Shown here one piece after another: positions 27,328 through 36,052 of a stretch of 64,000 bases of DNA. How positions within the stretch are numbered: the first letter of the stretch is position 1; each line of letters starts with the position of its first letter. The position numbers and the translations under genes were made by a program. This DNA comes from Lapidilactobacillus wuchangensis (GTDB lineage: Bacteria; Bacillota; Bacilli; Lactobacillales; Lactobacillaceae). The notes below the pieces were generated by a model. The model did not search any database and was not told where the DNA came from. It saw only the letters and a list, made by a program, of their open reading frames with translations. The stretch spans positions 1 to 64,000 of the forward strand of contig NZ_RHOU01000007.1 in NCBI RefSeq assembly GCF_003946645.1, given 5' to 3'.

Positions 27328-28152
27328 TTAATTTAAATTTTGACCATAACACTCGATTTCAGTTAATGCTGGAAATGGTGATTCATCGTCTGCTTTTTGT
27401 AACTGACTAAAAACAACTTGGTCCACAACTCTTGGAGCAAAGTTGAATTGCTGTAAAGTTGTCTCTTTTTCAAATTGGAGGACCTCAGTTGACCCATCTG
27501 AGAACGTTAAAGTACCAGCTGTCCAGTAACTATCATGGGGAAAATCAGCCCGCAAAACGATGCCCACACCAGCTAATTGCACCTCGCGACCGAAATCAAT
27601 TGTCAAAGCGGCATCGGCCTGGCGGTTAATTCCCCAGGATTGGTAAGGATATTCGCCATGCATTTGATTAGCAAGAATACCATTGATGGCATTACAAGCA
27701 AAGAAAGTCGCGTCATTACGCGTTTCCACATTGGCAGAAGCATGGGGATAACTACCGTTGAAATTCTTTTGATCGTGCGGATTTAATGATAAATTTTGTT
27801 GGGCTTCGATTTGAGCCTTCGTTGCCCGGCGCACAGCCAAATAATGCCTTTTGCCATGAAAAGCAGTCTCAGGGCGAGCGTCCCCAGCGTTGGCGGTTAA
27901 AGTAACGTCATAATTAACCGCCTGCTTAATGTAGACCAAAGTATTATCCAAGGCCTCGTCTAACTTCAGCCAATAATAACCGGGTCGATCAACTTGGACG
28001 ACAATCTGATCACCTTCAACAAAAGTAAAGGCCTGTGTAGCCAAATAAGCATATTCTTCACCAGAAAATACTAACGGCCGCAGTTGCTCTTCATAATCAT
28101 TTTTACCTTGTCTAACAATTCCGTTTTGATCAATAATCTTAATTTCTAGCAT
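27328..28152 (-). CDS. Uncharacterised protein with a discoidin-like (galactose-binding-like) C-terminal domain
   Basis: I do not recognise a characterised homologue for this 274-residue protein. The N-terminal 90 residues are beta-rich (PGYYWLKLDEALDNTLVYI). The C-terminal part from about residue 120 resembles an F5/8 type C fold: NARNDA-like segment, PYQSWGINRQADAALTIDFG, and a strand-rich end. There is no signal peptide or catalytic motif that I can name, so a cytoplasmic carbohydrate-binding accessory or a novel enzyme are both possible. It sits between GH88 (32 bp) and DUF2264 (19 bp) with a strong GGAGG site, clearly in one operon. Confidence 0.65.
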   Translation of the reverse strand: MLEIKIIDQNGIVRQGKNDYEEQLRPLVFSGEEYAYLATQAFTFVEGDQIVVQVDRPGYYWLKLDEALDNTLVYIKQAVNYDVTLTANAGDARPETAFHGKRHYLAVRRATKAQIEAQQNLSLNPHDQKNFNGSYPHASANVETRNDATFFACNAINGILANQMHGEYPYQSWGINRQADAALTIDFGREVQLAGVGIVLRADFPHDSYWTAGTLTFSDGSTEVLQFEKETTLQQFNFAPRVVDQVVFSQLQKADDESPFPALTEIECYGQNLN

Positions 28153-28184
28153 CCCAAAAGTGCCTCCACTTACAAATTAATGAA

Positions 28185-29312
28185 CTACCAAATCTTAAAT
28201 TCGTGTCCAGCTAGTTTCGCCAACGCTTCAATGAAGAAGTAATCACCATAAATAATCGGATATTCATGATTTTCCTCGTCATACGATGCTGAACAACTGG
28301 TCAATAAATTGTCATGATCCAATTGCCAATCACAACTGTGATCCGCCAAGGCCTTTAATAATTTAACCGCAGCTGCTTGGAAAATTTCTTGATCACGGCC
28401 AGTCGTATATTTTGCTAATTCTAATAAGCCACTAGCAGCAATTGCCGCCGCTGAAGAATCTTCCAGCCAAGGTTCATTAGGTTGCCGAAAATCAATGGGA
28501 ATTAAGCCATCATCAGGAATATTGGCAATAAAATAATTCGCAATTTGCTTAGCCGTATTAAGGAAACTTTCATCCTTCGTATACTCATAGCTTAAAGTGA
28601 AGCCATAAATGCCCCAACCTTGACCACGGGTCCAAGAAGAACCATGACCATAACCTTGGCCGCCTTCAGAATGCAAATAAGCACCAGTTTCAGGATCAAA
28701 AACTATAATATGTTTCACTGAGCCATCTGGTCGCACTAAATATTCTTGAGCTGTTTGAGCATGAGCCACGGCAATCTGCTTAAAGCGTGGATCTTGCGTC
28801 TCTTCACTAGCCCAATACAGCAATGGCAAGTTCATCAGACAGTCAACGATTGCCAAACCACTACGGTTCAAATCACCCCAGTCATTCCAAGCGCGAATGA
28901 AACGACCATTCAAATTGAAACGACCAGCCAAATTATTAGCCGCTAGCAAGCCACGATTGCGTGAATCCTTGGCACCAGTTAAGCGATAATTTTCAACTGC
29001 CGTTAATTCCCATTTGAAACCATTGTCATGATCCAAACCTTCAGCATTCATTAAATTGCCATCAAGTTTTGCCTCAGTCGCGATTGCTTCTTGCTGATAC
29101 AAATCATCATTAGTTAGCGTGTACATTTGCCAGAGCAGCGCACCCCAGAAGCCATTCGTCCACCAAGTAGGAATTTCTTTGAACATGTCCTTAAAGTGAC
29201 CTTGTTCGTCAGTTGTATAGGGAATAATTCCTTGATTTCTTCGGACAACTTGAATCATTTTTTCTTCGATTTGGGTCAACTTTTCCGCAGCCCAAGTTTG
29301 TGTTTGTTGCAT
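28185..29312 (-). CDS. GH88 unsaturated glucuronyl hydrolase
   Basis: A 375-residue alpha6/alpha6-barrel enzyme that hydrates the 4,5-double bond of terminal unsaturated glucuronic acid and so releases it from lyase-generated oligosaccharides. Asp96 (GLDHDNGF) and Asp157 (DCLMNLPLLYW) correspond to Asp88 and Asp149 of Bacillus UGL. GAGG followed by seven bases supports the ATG at 29312 over the GTG at 29318. It is the first gene of an operon with the lectin-like and DUF2264 genes. Its promoter is nearly identical to those of kduI and the second DUF2264 gene, so its product probably feeds the KduI/KduD route. Confidence 0.92.
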   Translation of the reverse strand: MQQTQTWAAEKLTQIEEKMIQVVRRNQGIIPYTTDEQGHFKDMFKEIPTWWTNGFWGALLWQMYTLTNDDLYQQEAIATEAKLDGNLMNAEGLDHDNGFKWELTAVENYRLTGAKDSRNRGLLAANNLAGRFNLNGRFIRAWNDWGDLNRSGLAIVDCLMNLPLLYWASEETQDPRFKQIAVAHAQTAQEYLVRPDGSVKHIIVFDPETGAYLHSEGGQGYGHGSSWTRGQGWGIYGFTLSYEYTKDESFLNTAKQIANYFIANIPDDGLIPIDFRQPNEPWLEDSSAAAIAASGLLELAKYTTGRDQEIFQAAAVKLLKALADHSCDWQLDHDNLLTSCSASYDEENHEYPIIYGDYFFIEALAKLAGHEFKIW

Positions 29313-29348
29313 CGTCACACCTCATTAAAATATTGCTATTTTCTATAT

Positions 29349-29406
29349 AAGAAAAGCGTTTTCTTGAATCCATTTCAAATATATACTTCTTAATGCCTAA
29401 AATCAA
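29349..29406 (-). promoter_or_regulatory. GH88 operon promoter with 17-bp palindrome
   Basis: Minus strand: -35 TTGATT (29406-29401), 17-bp spacer, -10 TATATT (29383-29378). Twelve bases further is the perfect palindrome AAGAAAAGCGTTTTCTT (29349-29365). The layout is the same as at 35902 and 57452. The odd-length palindrome does not fit the 14-bp cre consensus. Confidence 0.85.
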
Positions 29407-29418
29407 TCTTTAAAAATA

Positions 29419-29459
29419 AACTCCTATTAACTTCAGAATATATCTCAGTTAATAGAAGT
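29419..29459 (-). terminator. Terminator of the second ABC importer operon
   Basis: ACTTCTATTAACT / AGTTAATAGGAGT hairpin on the minus strand followed by TTTATTTTT. It lies just upstream of the -35 of the GH88 promoter. Confidence 0.8.
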
Positions 29460-29473
29460 CTATTTAAACTATT

Positions 29474-30298
29474 TTATTTAATACCTGCTGACATTTCGGT
29501 ACTCTTAAATTTACTTTGTACCCAAACATAAAGCAAAAGTATTGGTAACACAGAAGTTGCCAGCGCCGCCATCATGGCACCATAATTCAAATCATCTTGT
29601 GATGCTTGCGTAATATTCCGAACAACAAGTGGTACCACAAACTTGTTTGAATCTGAAATCATGACTAATGGGTAAATATAAGAATTCCAATAGCCCATGA
29701 AAATCAACATTCCTGAAGCAATAATATTGGGTTTTAACAGTGGCACAACAATTCTGAAGAATATTAATCCTTCCTTAGCACCATCAATTCGAGCAGCCTC
29801 AATTAATTCATACGGAAATGAATCAGCATATTGTTTCATAATAAATACGGCATTAGCAGATGCAATCAGTGGCAATATAATCCCAGCATATGAATTTGTT
29901 AAACCAACTTTACTAAAGATTAGGAATGTTGGAATCAAAACGGCAAATCCCGGAATCATACGCGATAGCATGATCATAGAAAATATAAATTTATTACCAA
30001 CAAATTTATATTTGGCCAACGTATAACCAGCTAATGTTGTCACAAAGGTTGAGACGATTGTGCCAATAACTGTCACCACGATACTATTCCAGATCACGCG
30101 GAAATACTGATAATTATCTAGCAGATATTTCATATTCTTGCCGAAATATTTGCTAATTCTAAAGTCGATTGTTTTACTTAAAATAATCGTGTTGTTTTGC
30201 GTTGAAGCAATTAACATGTAGATATAAGGTATTAGAAATAAAATTCCGCCAATAATTAAACAAATATAAATGCCAACGTGTTTTTTATTTTGTTTCAT
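29474..30298 (-). CDS. CUT1 ABC transporter permease (MalG-like)
   Basis: A 274-residue permease with about six transmembrane helices and EAA loop IEAARIDGAKEGLIFFRIVVPLL (near 175-197). Its start lies inside the end of the preceding permease gene (14-bp overlap), so the two are translationally coupled. It forms an importer with the genes at 30285 and 31220. No ATPase gene is present. Confidence 0.93.
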   Translation of the reverse strand: MKQNKKHVGIYICLIIGGILFLIPYIYMLIASTQNNTIILSKTIDFRISKYFGKNMKYLLDNYQYFRVIWNSIVVTVIGTIVSTFVTTLAGYTLAKYKFVGNKFIFSMIMLSRMIPGFAVLIPTFLIFSKVGLTNSYAGIILPLIASANAVFIMKQYADSFPYELIEAARIDGAKEGLIFFRIVVPLLKPNIIASGMLIFMGYWNSYIYPLVMISDSNKFVVPLVVRNITQASQDDLNYGAMMAALATSVLPILLLYVWVQSKFKSTEMSAGIK

Positions 30299-31154
30299 CT
30301 TTTTTACCTACCTTAAATTGAATAAAGGATAAAATTGCTGAAACCAATACCATACTCCAAGCAATTGCGGAGGCTTTACCAAAATCAATCATTTCAAAAC
30401 TTGTTTTATATAAATTAACACCAACAGTTAAGGCAATACTACCTGGCCCATAAGTATTACTGTACATAATATTAGGAATTTCGAACGTATTTAATCCGTT
30501 GATGGTAGCTAAGACGGTACTTAATAAAATAACTGGTTTCAATAACGGCACGGTGATATGAAAGAATTTAACCCACGCAGATGCGCCATCAATATCAGCA
30601 CTCTCATAAATTTCCTTATCAACACCCTGTAATCCGCCCAAGAAAAGAATGGTATAGTAACCAACGCCTTGCCAAATAATGACAATAAACATGGCAATGC
30701 GGCCCCAAAACGGATCAGACAGCCAAGGAACTGGACCAGCACCGAAAAGATGCAAGAAAGAATTAATTATCCCCATTGGGTTGTAAAAAGTCATAAATAC
30801 TGAAGCAACTGCAACTAATGAGGTAACAGTTGGTAAATAATAAACTGTTTTGAAAAAACCTTGACCTTTAATTGTTGGATTATTCAGTAAGACTGCAAAG
30901 AAAATCGCCAATAAAATTATGAAGGGAATTGTTCCTACCATAATAATTAAGACGTTTAAATAAGATTGCAGAAACATAGGATCGCGAAAAAGTGCCTTAA
31001 AGTTCGCTAATCCCACAAAAGTAATGCTGTCACCTTGAATACTCATAAAACTAAAAAATAATGAAATGATAATCGGGATTAAAATAGTTAACACAAATAA
31101 TAATAAAAATGGACTAAGAAAAAGATAAGGTGTTTTTCTGATTGATTTATCCAT
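30285..31154 (-). CDS. CUT1 ABC transporter permease (MalF-like)
   Basis: A 289-residue permease with six predicted helices and EAA loop YESADIDGASAWVKFFHITVPLL near residue 195. It has a GGAGG site at slightly long spacing. It is the middle gene of the operon binding protein-permease-permease, which is divergent from a LacI regulator. Confidence 0.93.
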   Translation of the reverse strand: MDKSIRKTPYLFLSPFLLLFVLTILIPIIISLFFSFMSIQGDSITFVGLANFKALFRDPMFLQSYLNVLIIMVGTIPFIILLAIFFAVLLNNPTIKGQGFFKTVYYLPTVTSLVAVASVFMTFYNPMGIINSFLHLFGAGPVPWLSDPFWGRIAMFIVIIWQGVGYYTILFLGGLQGVDKEIYESADIDGASAWVKFFHITVPLLKPVILLSTVLATINGLNTFEIPNIMYSNTYGPGSIALTVGVNLYKTSFEMIDFGKASAIAWSMVLVSAILSFIQFKVGKKDETK

Positions 31155-31219
31155 GTGCGAGCTTGCCTCCTGAGAACAACGATTTTTTTTAAATTTAACG
31201 CCTAGTATTTCGTCGCTGT

Positions 31220-32545
31220 TTAATTCACTTTAACGTTATATTTTTGGGCAAGTTGTTCTGAGTTTTTCTTCAATTGTGCGTTTAAATCGCCTTTCTTCCA
31301 GTAATCGTAAACAGCCATTTTAAGATAGTTGTTAGCATCGCTAGCATATGGATATTGATAAACCACAATTGCATTATTTCCAGCTTGTTTAATAACGTCA
31401 AAAATCTTTTGATTACCAAAGAATGGATATTCGGCCTTACCAGCCTTGCTATCATAAGTACTCTTAGTTGCTGCTGCACTCCCCCGAGCCAACAAGTCTG
31501 CCTGTGACGCCTTATCAGTAATGGCAAATTTTAATAATTGTAAAGCAGCAGTTTTGTTCTTAGAATTAGCGCCAACATACCAAGATGAACCACCATTAAC
31601 AGGATTCTTACCTTGATCATCAGCACTGTAACCAACAATTGTCCGCATCCGCCATAAGCCAGATTGCTTTGGATAATTTACTGTCATATTACCGGCTAAC
31701 CAAGTACCTTCAATAATCACGGCACTGTCTTGAAACATTGGGTAACGATCTTTATCGCTTGAATAATAAGAAACTGTGCCAGACTTTTTCAATTTATCAA
31801 CAATTTTAATGGCATTTTTAGTTGCTGTACCTGTCATGTTGACGTTACCCTTTTTATCAATCAAGGGCACATTCTGCTGTTGCATAATAATAGTGACCAA
31901 TGAAGTTTCACCATTTGCATCTAATGCAAGCAAGCTCTTACCAGTTTTCCTTTTAATAATTTTACCGGCGGCAATCAATTCATCCCAATCCTTGATTTTT
32001 GCTGCATCAATGCCAGCCTTTTCAAAGATATCATGACGATAAAACATTGTTACCATACCTAAATCTTGTGGTACACCGAAAAGATCATGATTAGGTGCAG
32101 TTGCTTTTAGAGATGAGGTCTTCGTTGAATAAATAAGTTTGCCAATTTGATTTTCCATGCCATTACTGGTTAAGTTTTCAAATGATTTCGGGAATTTTTT
32201 TAGAATACCAGTAATGTCACTGTCTTGAATAAATGAAATATCCGGCAAGACTTCATGACCAACTAATAAAGGTGTTAGTTTTTGAGTAATCGCAGTTGGT
32301 GCCACATCTGTTGTCTTCAAATTAATTTTCGTATCATATTTTTTGTTGTAACGATCAACCACTCCATTTAACCAATCAGTGTTTTTTCCTTTCGGAGCGT
32401 ATACTTTTAAATCCGCATTTTTAACCCGTGCTGCAGTTGAAAAATTACTACTTGAAGATTTATCACTGGCCTCTTTTTTACCACAACCACCTAGAACCAA
32501 TACCAATGCCGCAATTGTTAAACCTAAAAAACCTTTTTTCTTCAC
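31220..32545 (-). CDS. ABC importer solute-binding lipoprotein (family 1)
   Basis: A 441-residue extracellular binding protein with signal sequence and lipobox VLGGC (Cys21), then a serine-rich linker. The frame is open to a TTG at 32554, but that codon touches the AGAAGGG ribosome binding site; the GTG at 32545 has normal spacing and gives MKKKGFLG. It is the first gene of a CUT1 importer operon. The promoter region carries a LacI-type palindrome and a cre-like site. The substrate is not readable from sequence; flanking GH88 and DUF2264 genes suggest a uronate-containing oligosaccharide. Confidence 0.92.
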   Translation of the reverse strand: MKKKGFLGLTIAALVLVLGGCGKKEASDKSSSSNFSTAARVKNADLKVYAPKGKNTDWLNGVVDRYNKKYDTKINLKTTDVAPTAITQKLTPLLVGHEVLPDISFIQDSDITGILKKFPKSFENLTSNGMENQIGKLIYSTKTSSLKATAPNHDLFGVPQDLGMVTMFYRHDIFEKAGIDAAKIKDWDELIAAGKIIKRKTGKSLLALDANGETSLVTIIMQQQNVPLIDKKGNVNMTGTATKNAIKIVDKLKKSGTVSYYSSDKDRYPMFQDSAVIIEGTWLAGNMTVNYPKQSGLWRMRTIVGYSADDQGKNPVNGGSSWYVGANSKNKTAALQLLKFAITDKASQADLLARGSAAATKSTYDSKAGKAEYPFFGNQKIFDVIKQAGNNAIVVYQYPYASDANNYLKMAVYDYWKKGDLNAQLKKNSEQLAQKYNVKVN

Positions 32546-32587
32546 TTCAATCAACCCTTCTCCATTGAAAATAAGTTTGCTTTCCTT

Positions 32588-32675
32588 AACTTAAACGTTT
32601 AAGTTAAAAGGTATATTTCATGCATGTAAGCGTGACCACAACCAGAATAATAATAGATTAGCTTGCTATAGTCAA
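32588..32675 (-). promoter_or_regulatory. Promoter of the ABC importer operon with LacI operator and cre-like site
   Basis: Minus strand: -35 TTGACT (32675-32670), 17-bp spacer, -10 TATTAT (32652-32647). Downstream is cre-like TGTAAGCGTGACCA (32625-32638, one mismatch to consensus), then the perfect palindrome AACTTAAACGTTTAAGTT (32588-32605) immediately before the ribosome binding site. Confidence 0.85.
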
Positions 32676-32733
32676 GACTATTTTGTAAAATTAATCATAA
32701 AGTTTGGCAAATTCAAACAAAATGCCTGTAATT

Positions 32734-32750
32734 AACTTAATCGTTTAAGC
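32734..32750. promoter_or_regulatory. Second LacI-type operator, near the lacI gene
   Basis: AACTTAATCGTTTAAGC repeats the palindrome at 32588 with two changes. Its position about 90 bp before the lacI start suggests autoregulation, or looping with the first site across the 292-bp intergenic region. Confidence 0.7.
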
Positions 32751-32837
32751 AAAACTGATTTGGTGGTTTACTCATTGTTAGTTAAAATCCATTCATAGTA
32801 GTAGACTATAACTATCAGATTGTCTAGGAGTTTCATA

Positions 32838-33818
32838 ATGAAAAAAACAAGTTTAAAACAAATCGCTGAAATTGCTCAGGTCTCTGTTGCCACGGTTTCA
32901 TATGCCTTAAATGACAGCTCACAAGTTGGTGAGGTCACTAAGGCTAAAATTAAAAAAATTGCTGCTGATTTAAATTATGTTCCCAATTTATCAGCCCAGA
33001 ATTTGCGTACCAATGATTCTAATATCGTTTGTGCTGTCGTCAATACCTATCAAGGTAACTTTAATGGTGATGTTATCCAGGAAATTCAGGATATTTTTGC
33101 ACAGAAAAAGTATCAACTATTAGCAGTTAGTGGTAGCATTCCGAATTTCGTTAAAACTGATATGGTTGACGGCTTAATTGTTCTGAATTATCGCTCTGAT
33201 GAGGCAGAATTACGTCGAATTGCCTATGATTTACATAAACCGACAATTTTTATGACCAATGAAATTGCAGCGAAAAAAACAGCCAATGTAATTATCAATA
33301 ATGAATTAGGCATTAAATATTTATTTGAAACCTTATCTAAGTCCGTTCACCGAAATATATGTATTATTACTGGTGATAATAATTCATATAACAGCCAGCA
33401 ACGACTGAAAGCTGCCAGAAAATACTATAAAAAATTCTATAAACATGACGATTTTGACAGCCACGTTTATAGTGGTGATTTCGATCCTAACACTACTTAT
33501 CAGTTAGGTCGTCACTTTCTTGAACAAAACACATACAATGCCTATCTTTGTTTTAACGACGACATGGCTCTAGGAATTTACCACGCTGCTAGTAGTCTAA
33601 ATAAGACAGTTGGTGAGGATCTCAGTGTTGTTGGTTTTGATGACTCCTACGTATCCAGCGTTGTTTCCCCTGGACTAACCACTATCAAAGTTAATAAAAA
33701 AACTTGGGCCGAAGAAGTTGTCGATCAATACTTTAAGATTAAATCAAATTCTAATTATCCTGAAACTATCGAGCTAATCCCTGAATTGATTCTTCGAGAC
33801 TCAGTTAAACTAAAATAA
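32838..33818 (+). CDS. LacI-family transcriptional regulator
   Basis: A 326-residue regulator with an N-terminal LacI helix-turn-helix (TSLKQIAEIAQVSVATVSYALN, residues 3-24) and a periplasmic-binding-protein-like sensor domain ending in TIKVNKKTWAEEVV. TAGGAG before 32838 favours that ATG. It is divergent from the ABC importer at 29.5-32.5 kb, and two matching palindromes lie between them, so local control of the importer is the simplest reading. The ligand is unknown. Confidence 0.92.
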   Translation: MKKTSLKQIAEIAQVSVATVSYALNDSSQVGEVTKAKIKKIAADLNYVPNLSAQNLRTNDSNIVCAVVNTYQGNFNGDVIQEIQDIFAQKKYQLLAVSGSIPNFVKTDMVDGLIVLNYRSDEAELRRIAYDLHKPTIFMTNEIAAKKTANVIINNELGIKYLFETLSKSVHRNICIITGDNNSYNSQQRLKAARKYYKKFYKHDDFDSHVYSGDFDPNTTYQLGRHFLEQNTYNAYLCFNDDMALGIYHAASSLNKTVGEDLSVVGFDDSYVSSVVSPGLTTIKVNKKTWAEEVVDQYFKIKSNSNYPETIELIPELILRDSVKLK

Positions 33819-33849
33819 ACGCCAACTATCACATTGCCGATCAACATAT

Positions 33850-33895
33850 AGTAATAGAGCAGCTGATTCCTTTGAAATCAGCTGCTCTATTACTA
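33850..33895. terminator. Long perfect hairpin between lacI and the second DUF2264 gene
   Basis: AGTAATAGAGCAGCTGATT pairs perfectly with its 19-base complement around a seven-base loop. It lies between convergent genes and probably terminates from both sides, although the flanking T-tracts are short. Confidence 0.75.
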
Positions 33896-33918
33896 TCCCG
33901 TTAAATTTAATTCACGTG

Positions 33919-35766
33919 TTAGATTTCGGCGAGAGGTATTAGGAATACTGCTTGACCAATTCGGCCATGAAAAATATTACCTGATAATGTCGCTTTAATT
34001 TCTGGTAAACCAGCAAATTTGTGTTCATTAGCTGCACCGAGACAAGCAGAAAATAAAATATGTTTACCGCTTGCCAACTGTCCTCGTAAAATCGGTAAAA
34101 TTGTCCGGGCATAGCACAAGTTAGTATTCGGTTCTGGTAATTCCAATTTTGTTTCAGAATTGCCATTTAAATCGACGATCCCAATCGTACCCACGGAAGA
34201 ATCATAAAAACTGCCTTGGTTGGTTTCAATCGCTTGCCCGTCAACTGGCGCACTGAAAGATCCCTCAACATAATTTAAAGTGCGACCAGTTTCGATGACA
34301 TGTACCCGGAAATGCCAAGGGTAACAAGGAATAATAAAGTTTTTAATTTTAACGTCAGGCCATGGCTGCCACAATGAATAAACATATTGCTCATGGACTT
34401 GGTAATCCTGATAACCAAAGGCAGTCTGATAACCGAACCCATTATCGGATAGTGCCAAGGTGTTGTCGAAAGCCCCTTGATGAACTAACATGTCACCTTT
34501 TTTAACACTAAAGCCAAAAGTTGTGGAGTAAACATATTTTTCATATTTTGACTCGCCATGAGCGTGCTCGTGAGAATGTTGGCCGGCAGTAAAAGCCTGC
34601 AATTCGTCACCCGCCGGATCATGAATCATTAACATCCGCGAATAAGGATTAACAGTTTGTTCAACAAATTTCGGCTGAACTTCAGCAGCTTGCCAAAACT
34701 CATCATCGTCAGGCAATGCGAGGGCAATAAAGTTTTTCAAGGCCCAATAAGGTGAGCCCGGCGCATTGTAACCTTCCGCCATTACTAAATTAGGATACAT
34801 ATAGCCGATTGTTAGCAAACCACTATCTGAAAAGATTGGCTTGCTAAACCAGTGGCGCATATTTTGTAATAACAAATACTTCTGTTCGCCAAGCGTCACC
34901 CCATTTAAAGCTAACTTGGCAAATGCACTAACTGCCCAGAAACCTGATTGTGCAAAACGATAAGTTAAACTCCGGCCAAATGGCAGTGCTGCCCCAGAGT
35001 TGACAAACCAATTTTTGAAAGTGGCGGCAAATTGACTGGCCCGATCACGAAACAGTTGCAAATGTGGATTCCCTGATTGCTGCCCTAGCACCGCGTACAA
35101 CACACCATAATATTGCATGCCGAAAGGAATATAATAATCGATTTGGTTAGGATAGCCGTCAAAATACCAGCCATCATTTAAATAAAAACTATCAAGTTTA
35201 GCTAAATCACGGTCGATTGCCGTTGAATCAGTGAGCAACCCTGCCTGCTCAAAGAAATTATTAACCAAGACTCGGAAAAATAACCAGTTGGTATCAGGTA
35301 TTTTGTATTGATTGATCTGATTAAGCCAAGTGAAAATATGCTGTTGATCAGTCGCAGTTAATTCATCCCAGAAGAAATCCTTAGTCAACGTCAACATGGT
35401 CGCCAGCGAACCCATTTCAACAAATAATTGGTCATAAGGATGCAATTCACCCCAATAAAATTCCGATTCTGGATTGACACCTGCTAAAATCCCTTGGCAA
35501 GCCAAGTCATAATAATATTGATGCTGCTGGGCCCGTTCTGGCGTACTACATAACGGCCCTACACCCCACAGTGTTCGCATAAAGCCTTCGATATCACGCC
35601 GACTCTGTTCATAAACCGAACCACTATCACCTAAATGAACGCGACCTGGTGTTTTTTCGGTTTCAATAATGTGATAAACCGGCGCCAATATTGTCAATAA
35701 AGCTTGCTCATAATCAGCCCGCGTCTTCAACGGATTCTGTTGTAATTCTTTGTTGTATGCTGTCAT
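33919..35766 (-). CDS. DUF2264 family protein, second paralogue
   Basis: A 615-residue paralogue of the protein at 25476, with the same blocks: GWYFDG (near 200), GRSLTYRFAQS (near 270), EGYNAPGSPYW (near 340) and YSTTFGFSV. Differences are concentrated in the C-terminal third, which has a His-rich stretch (HSHEHAHGESKYEKY). It is monocistronic, with a promoter like those of GH88 and kduI but with a terminator-like hairpin in its leader, which the first paralogue's operon lacks. Cytoplasmic uronate-glycan hydrolase activity is a family-based guess. Confidence 0.8.
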   Translation of the reverse strand: MTAYNKELQQNPLKTRADYEQALLTILAPVYHIIETEKTPGRVHLGDSGSVYEQSRRDIEGFMRTLWGVGPLCSTPERAQQHQYYYDLACQGILAGVNPESEFYWGELHPYDQLFVEMGSLATMLTLTKDFFWDELTATDQQHIFTWLNQINQYKIPDTNWLFFRVLVNNFFEQAGLLTDSTAIDRDLAKLDSFYLNDGWYFDGYPNQIDYYIPFGMQYYGVLYAVLGQQSGNPHLQLFRDRASQFAATFKNWFVNSGAALPFGRSLTYRFAQSGFWAVSAFAKLALNGVTLGEQKYLLLQNMRHWFSKPIFSDSGLLTIGYMYPNLVMAEGYNAPGSPYWALKNFIALALPDDDEFWQAAEVQPKFVEQTVNPYSRMLMIHDPAGDELQAFTAGQHSHEHAHGESKYEKYVYSTTFGFSVKKGDMLVHQGAFDNTLALSDNGFGYQTAFGYQDYQVHEQYVYSLWQPWPDVKIKNFIIPCYPWHFRVHVIETGRTLNYVEGSFSAPVDGQAIETNQGSFYDSSVGTIGIVDLNGNSETKLELPEPNTNLCYARTILPILRGQLASGKHILFSACLGAANEHKFAGLPEIKATLSGNIFHGRIGQAVFLIPLAEI

Positions 35767-35804
35767 GATAAAATTTAGTCTCCAATAATAACTGAACTTT
35801 AAAT

Positions 35805-35868
35805 AAAAAAGTGTCCCTAAACGGCGTCAATTTGACCAAAATACATTTGACAGCCAATTTAGGGACAC
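35805..35868 (-). terminator. Terminator-like hairpin in the leader of the second DUF2264 gene
   Basis: Minus strand GTGTCCCTAAA pairs with TTTAGGGACAC, extended by TTGGC / GCC and GTCAA / TTGAC, then TTTTTT. It lies between the promoter at 35.93 kb and the start codon at 35766. It could be an attenuator, or the end of the upstream two-component transcript. Confidence 0.7.
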
Positions 35869-35901
35869 CACTATTTTTAAAAATTAGAATAATTTCTATA
35901 T

Positions 35902-35958
35902 AGGAAAACCGATTTCTGATTACGTTTTCAATATATACTATTCATTAATTAAAATCAA
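35902..35958 (-). promoter_or_regulatory. Promoter of the second DUF2264 gene with palindrome
   Basis: Minus strand: -35 TTGATT (35958-35953), 17-bp spacer, -10 TATATT (35935-35930), then GAAAACGTAATC and an imperfect version of the palindrome (AGGAAAACCGATTTCTG, 35902-35918). It is almost base-for-base the kduI promoter layout. Confidence 0.8.
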
Positions 35959-36052
35959 GATACTAATGAACGGTAGCCGTACATTAATATTATTGATAAA
36001 TATCAAAAGTTTTAGAATGTATTATCTAGTAATCAAATAGATTTTCTAATCA

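Noticed and set aside
29349-29365. Palindrome AAGAAAAGCGTTTTCTT considered as a cre box
   Set aside because: It is an odd-length 17-bp palindrome; the spacing of TG and CA around the CG centre required by the 14-bp cre consensus is not met.
29697-30026. 109-codon open frame opposite a permease gene
   Set aside because: Antisense to a membrane protein with a conserved EAA loop; no start signal.
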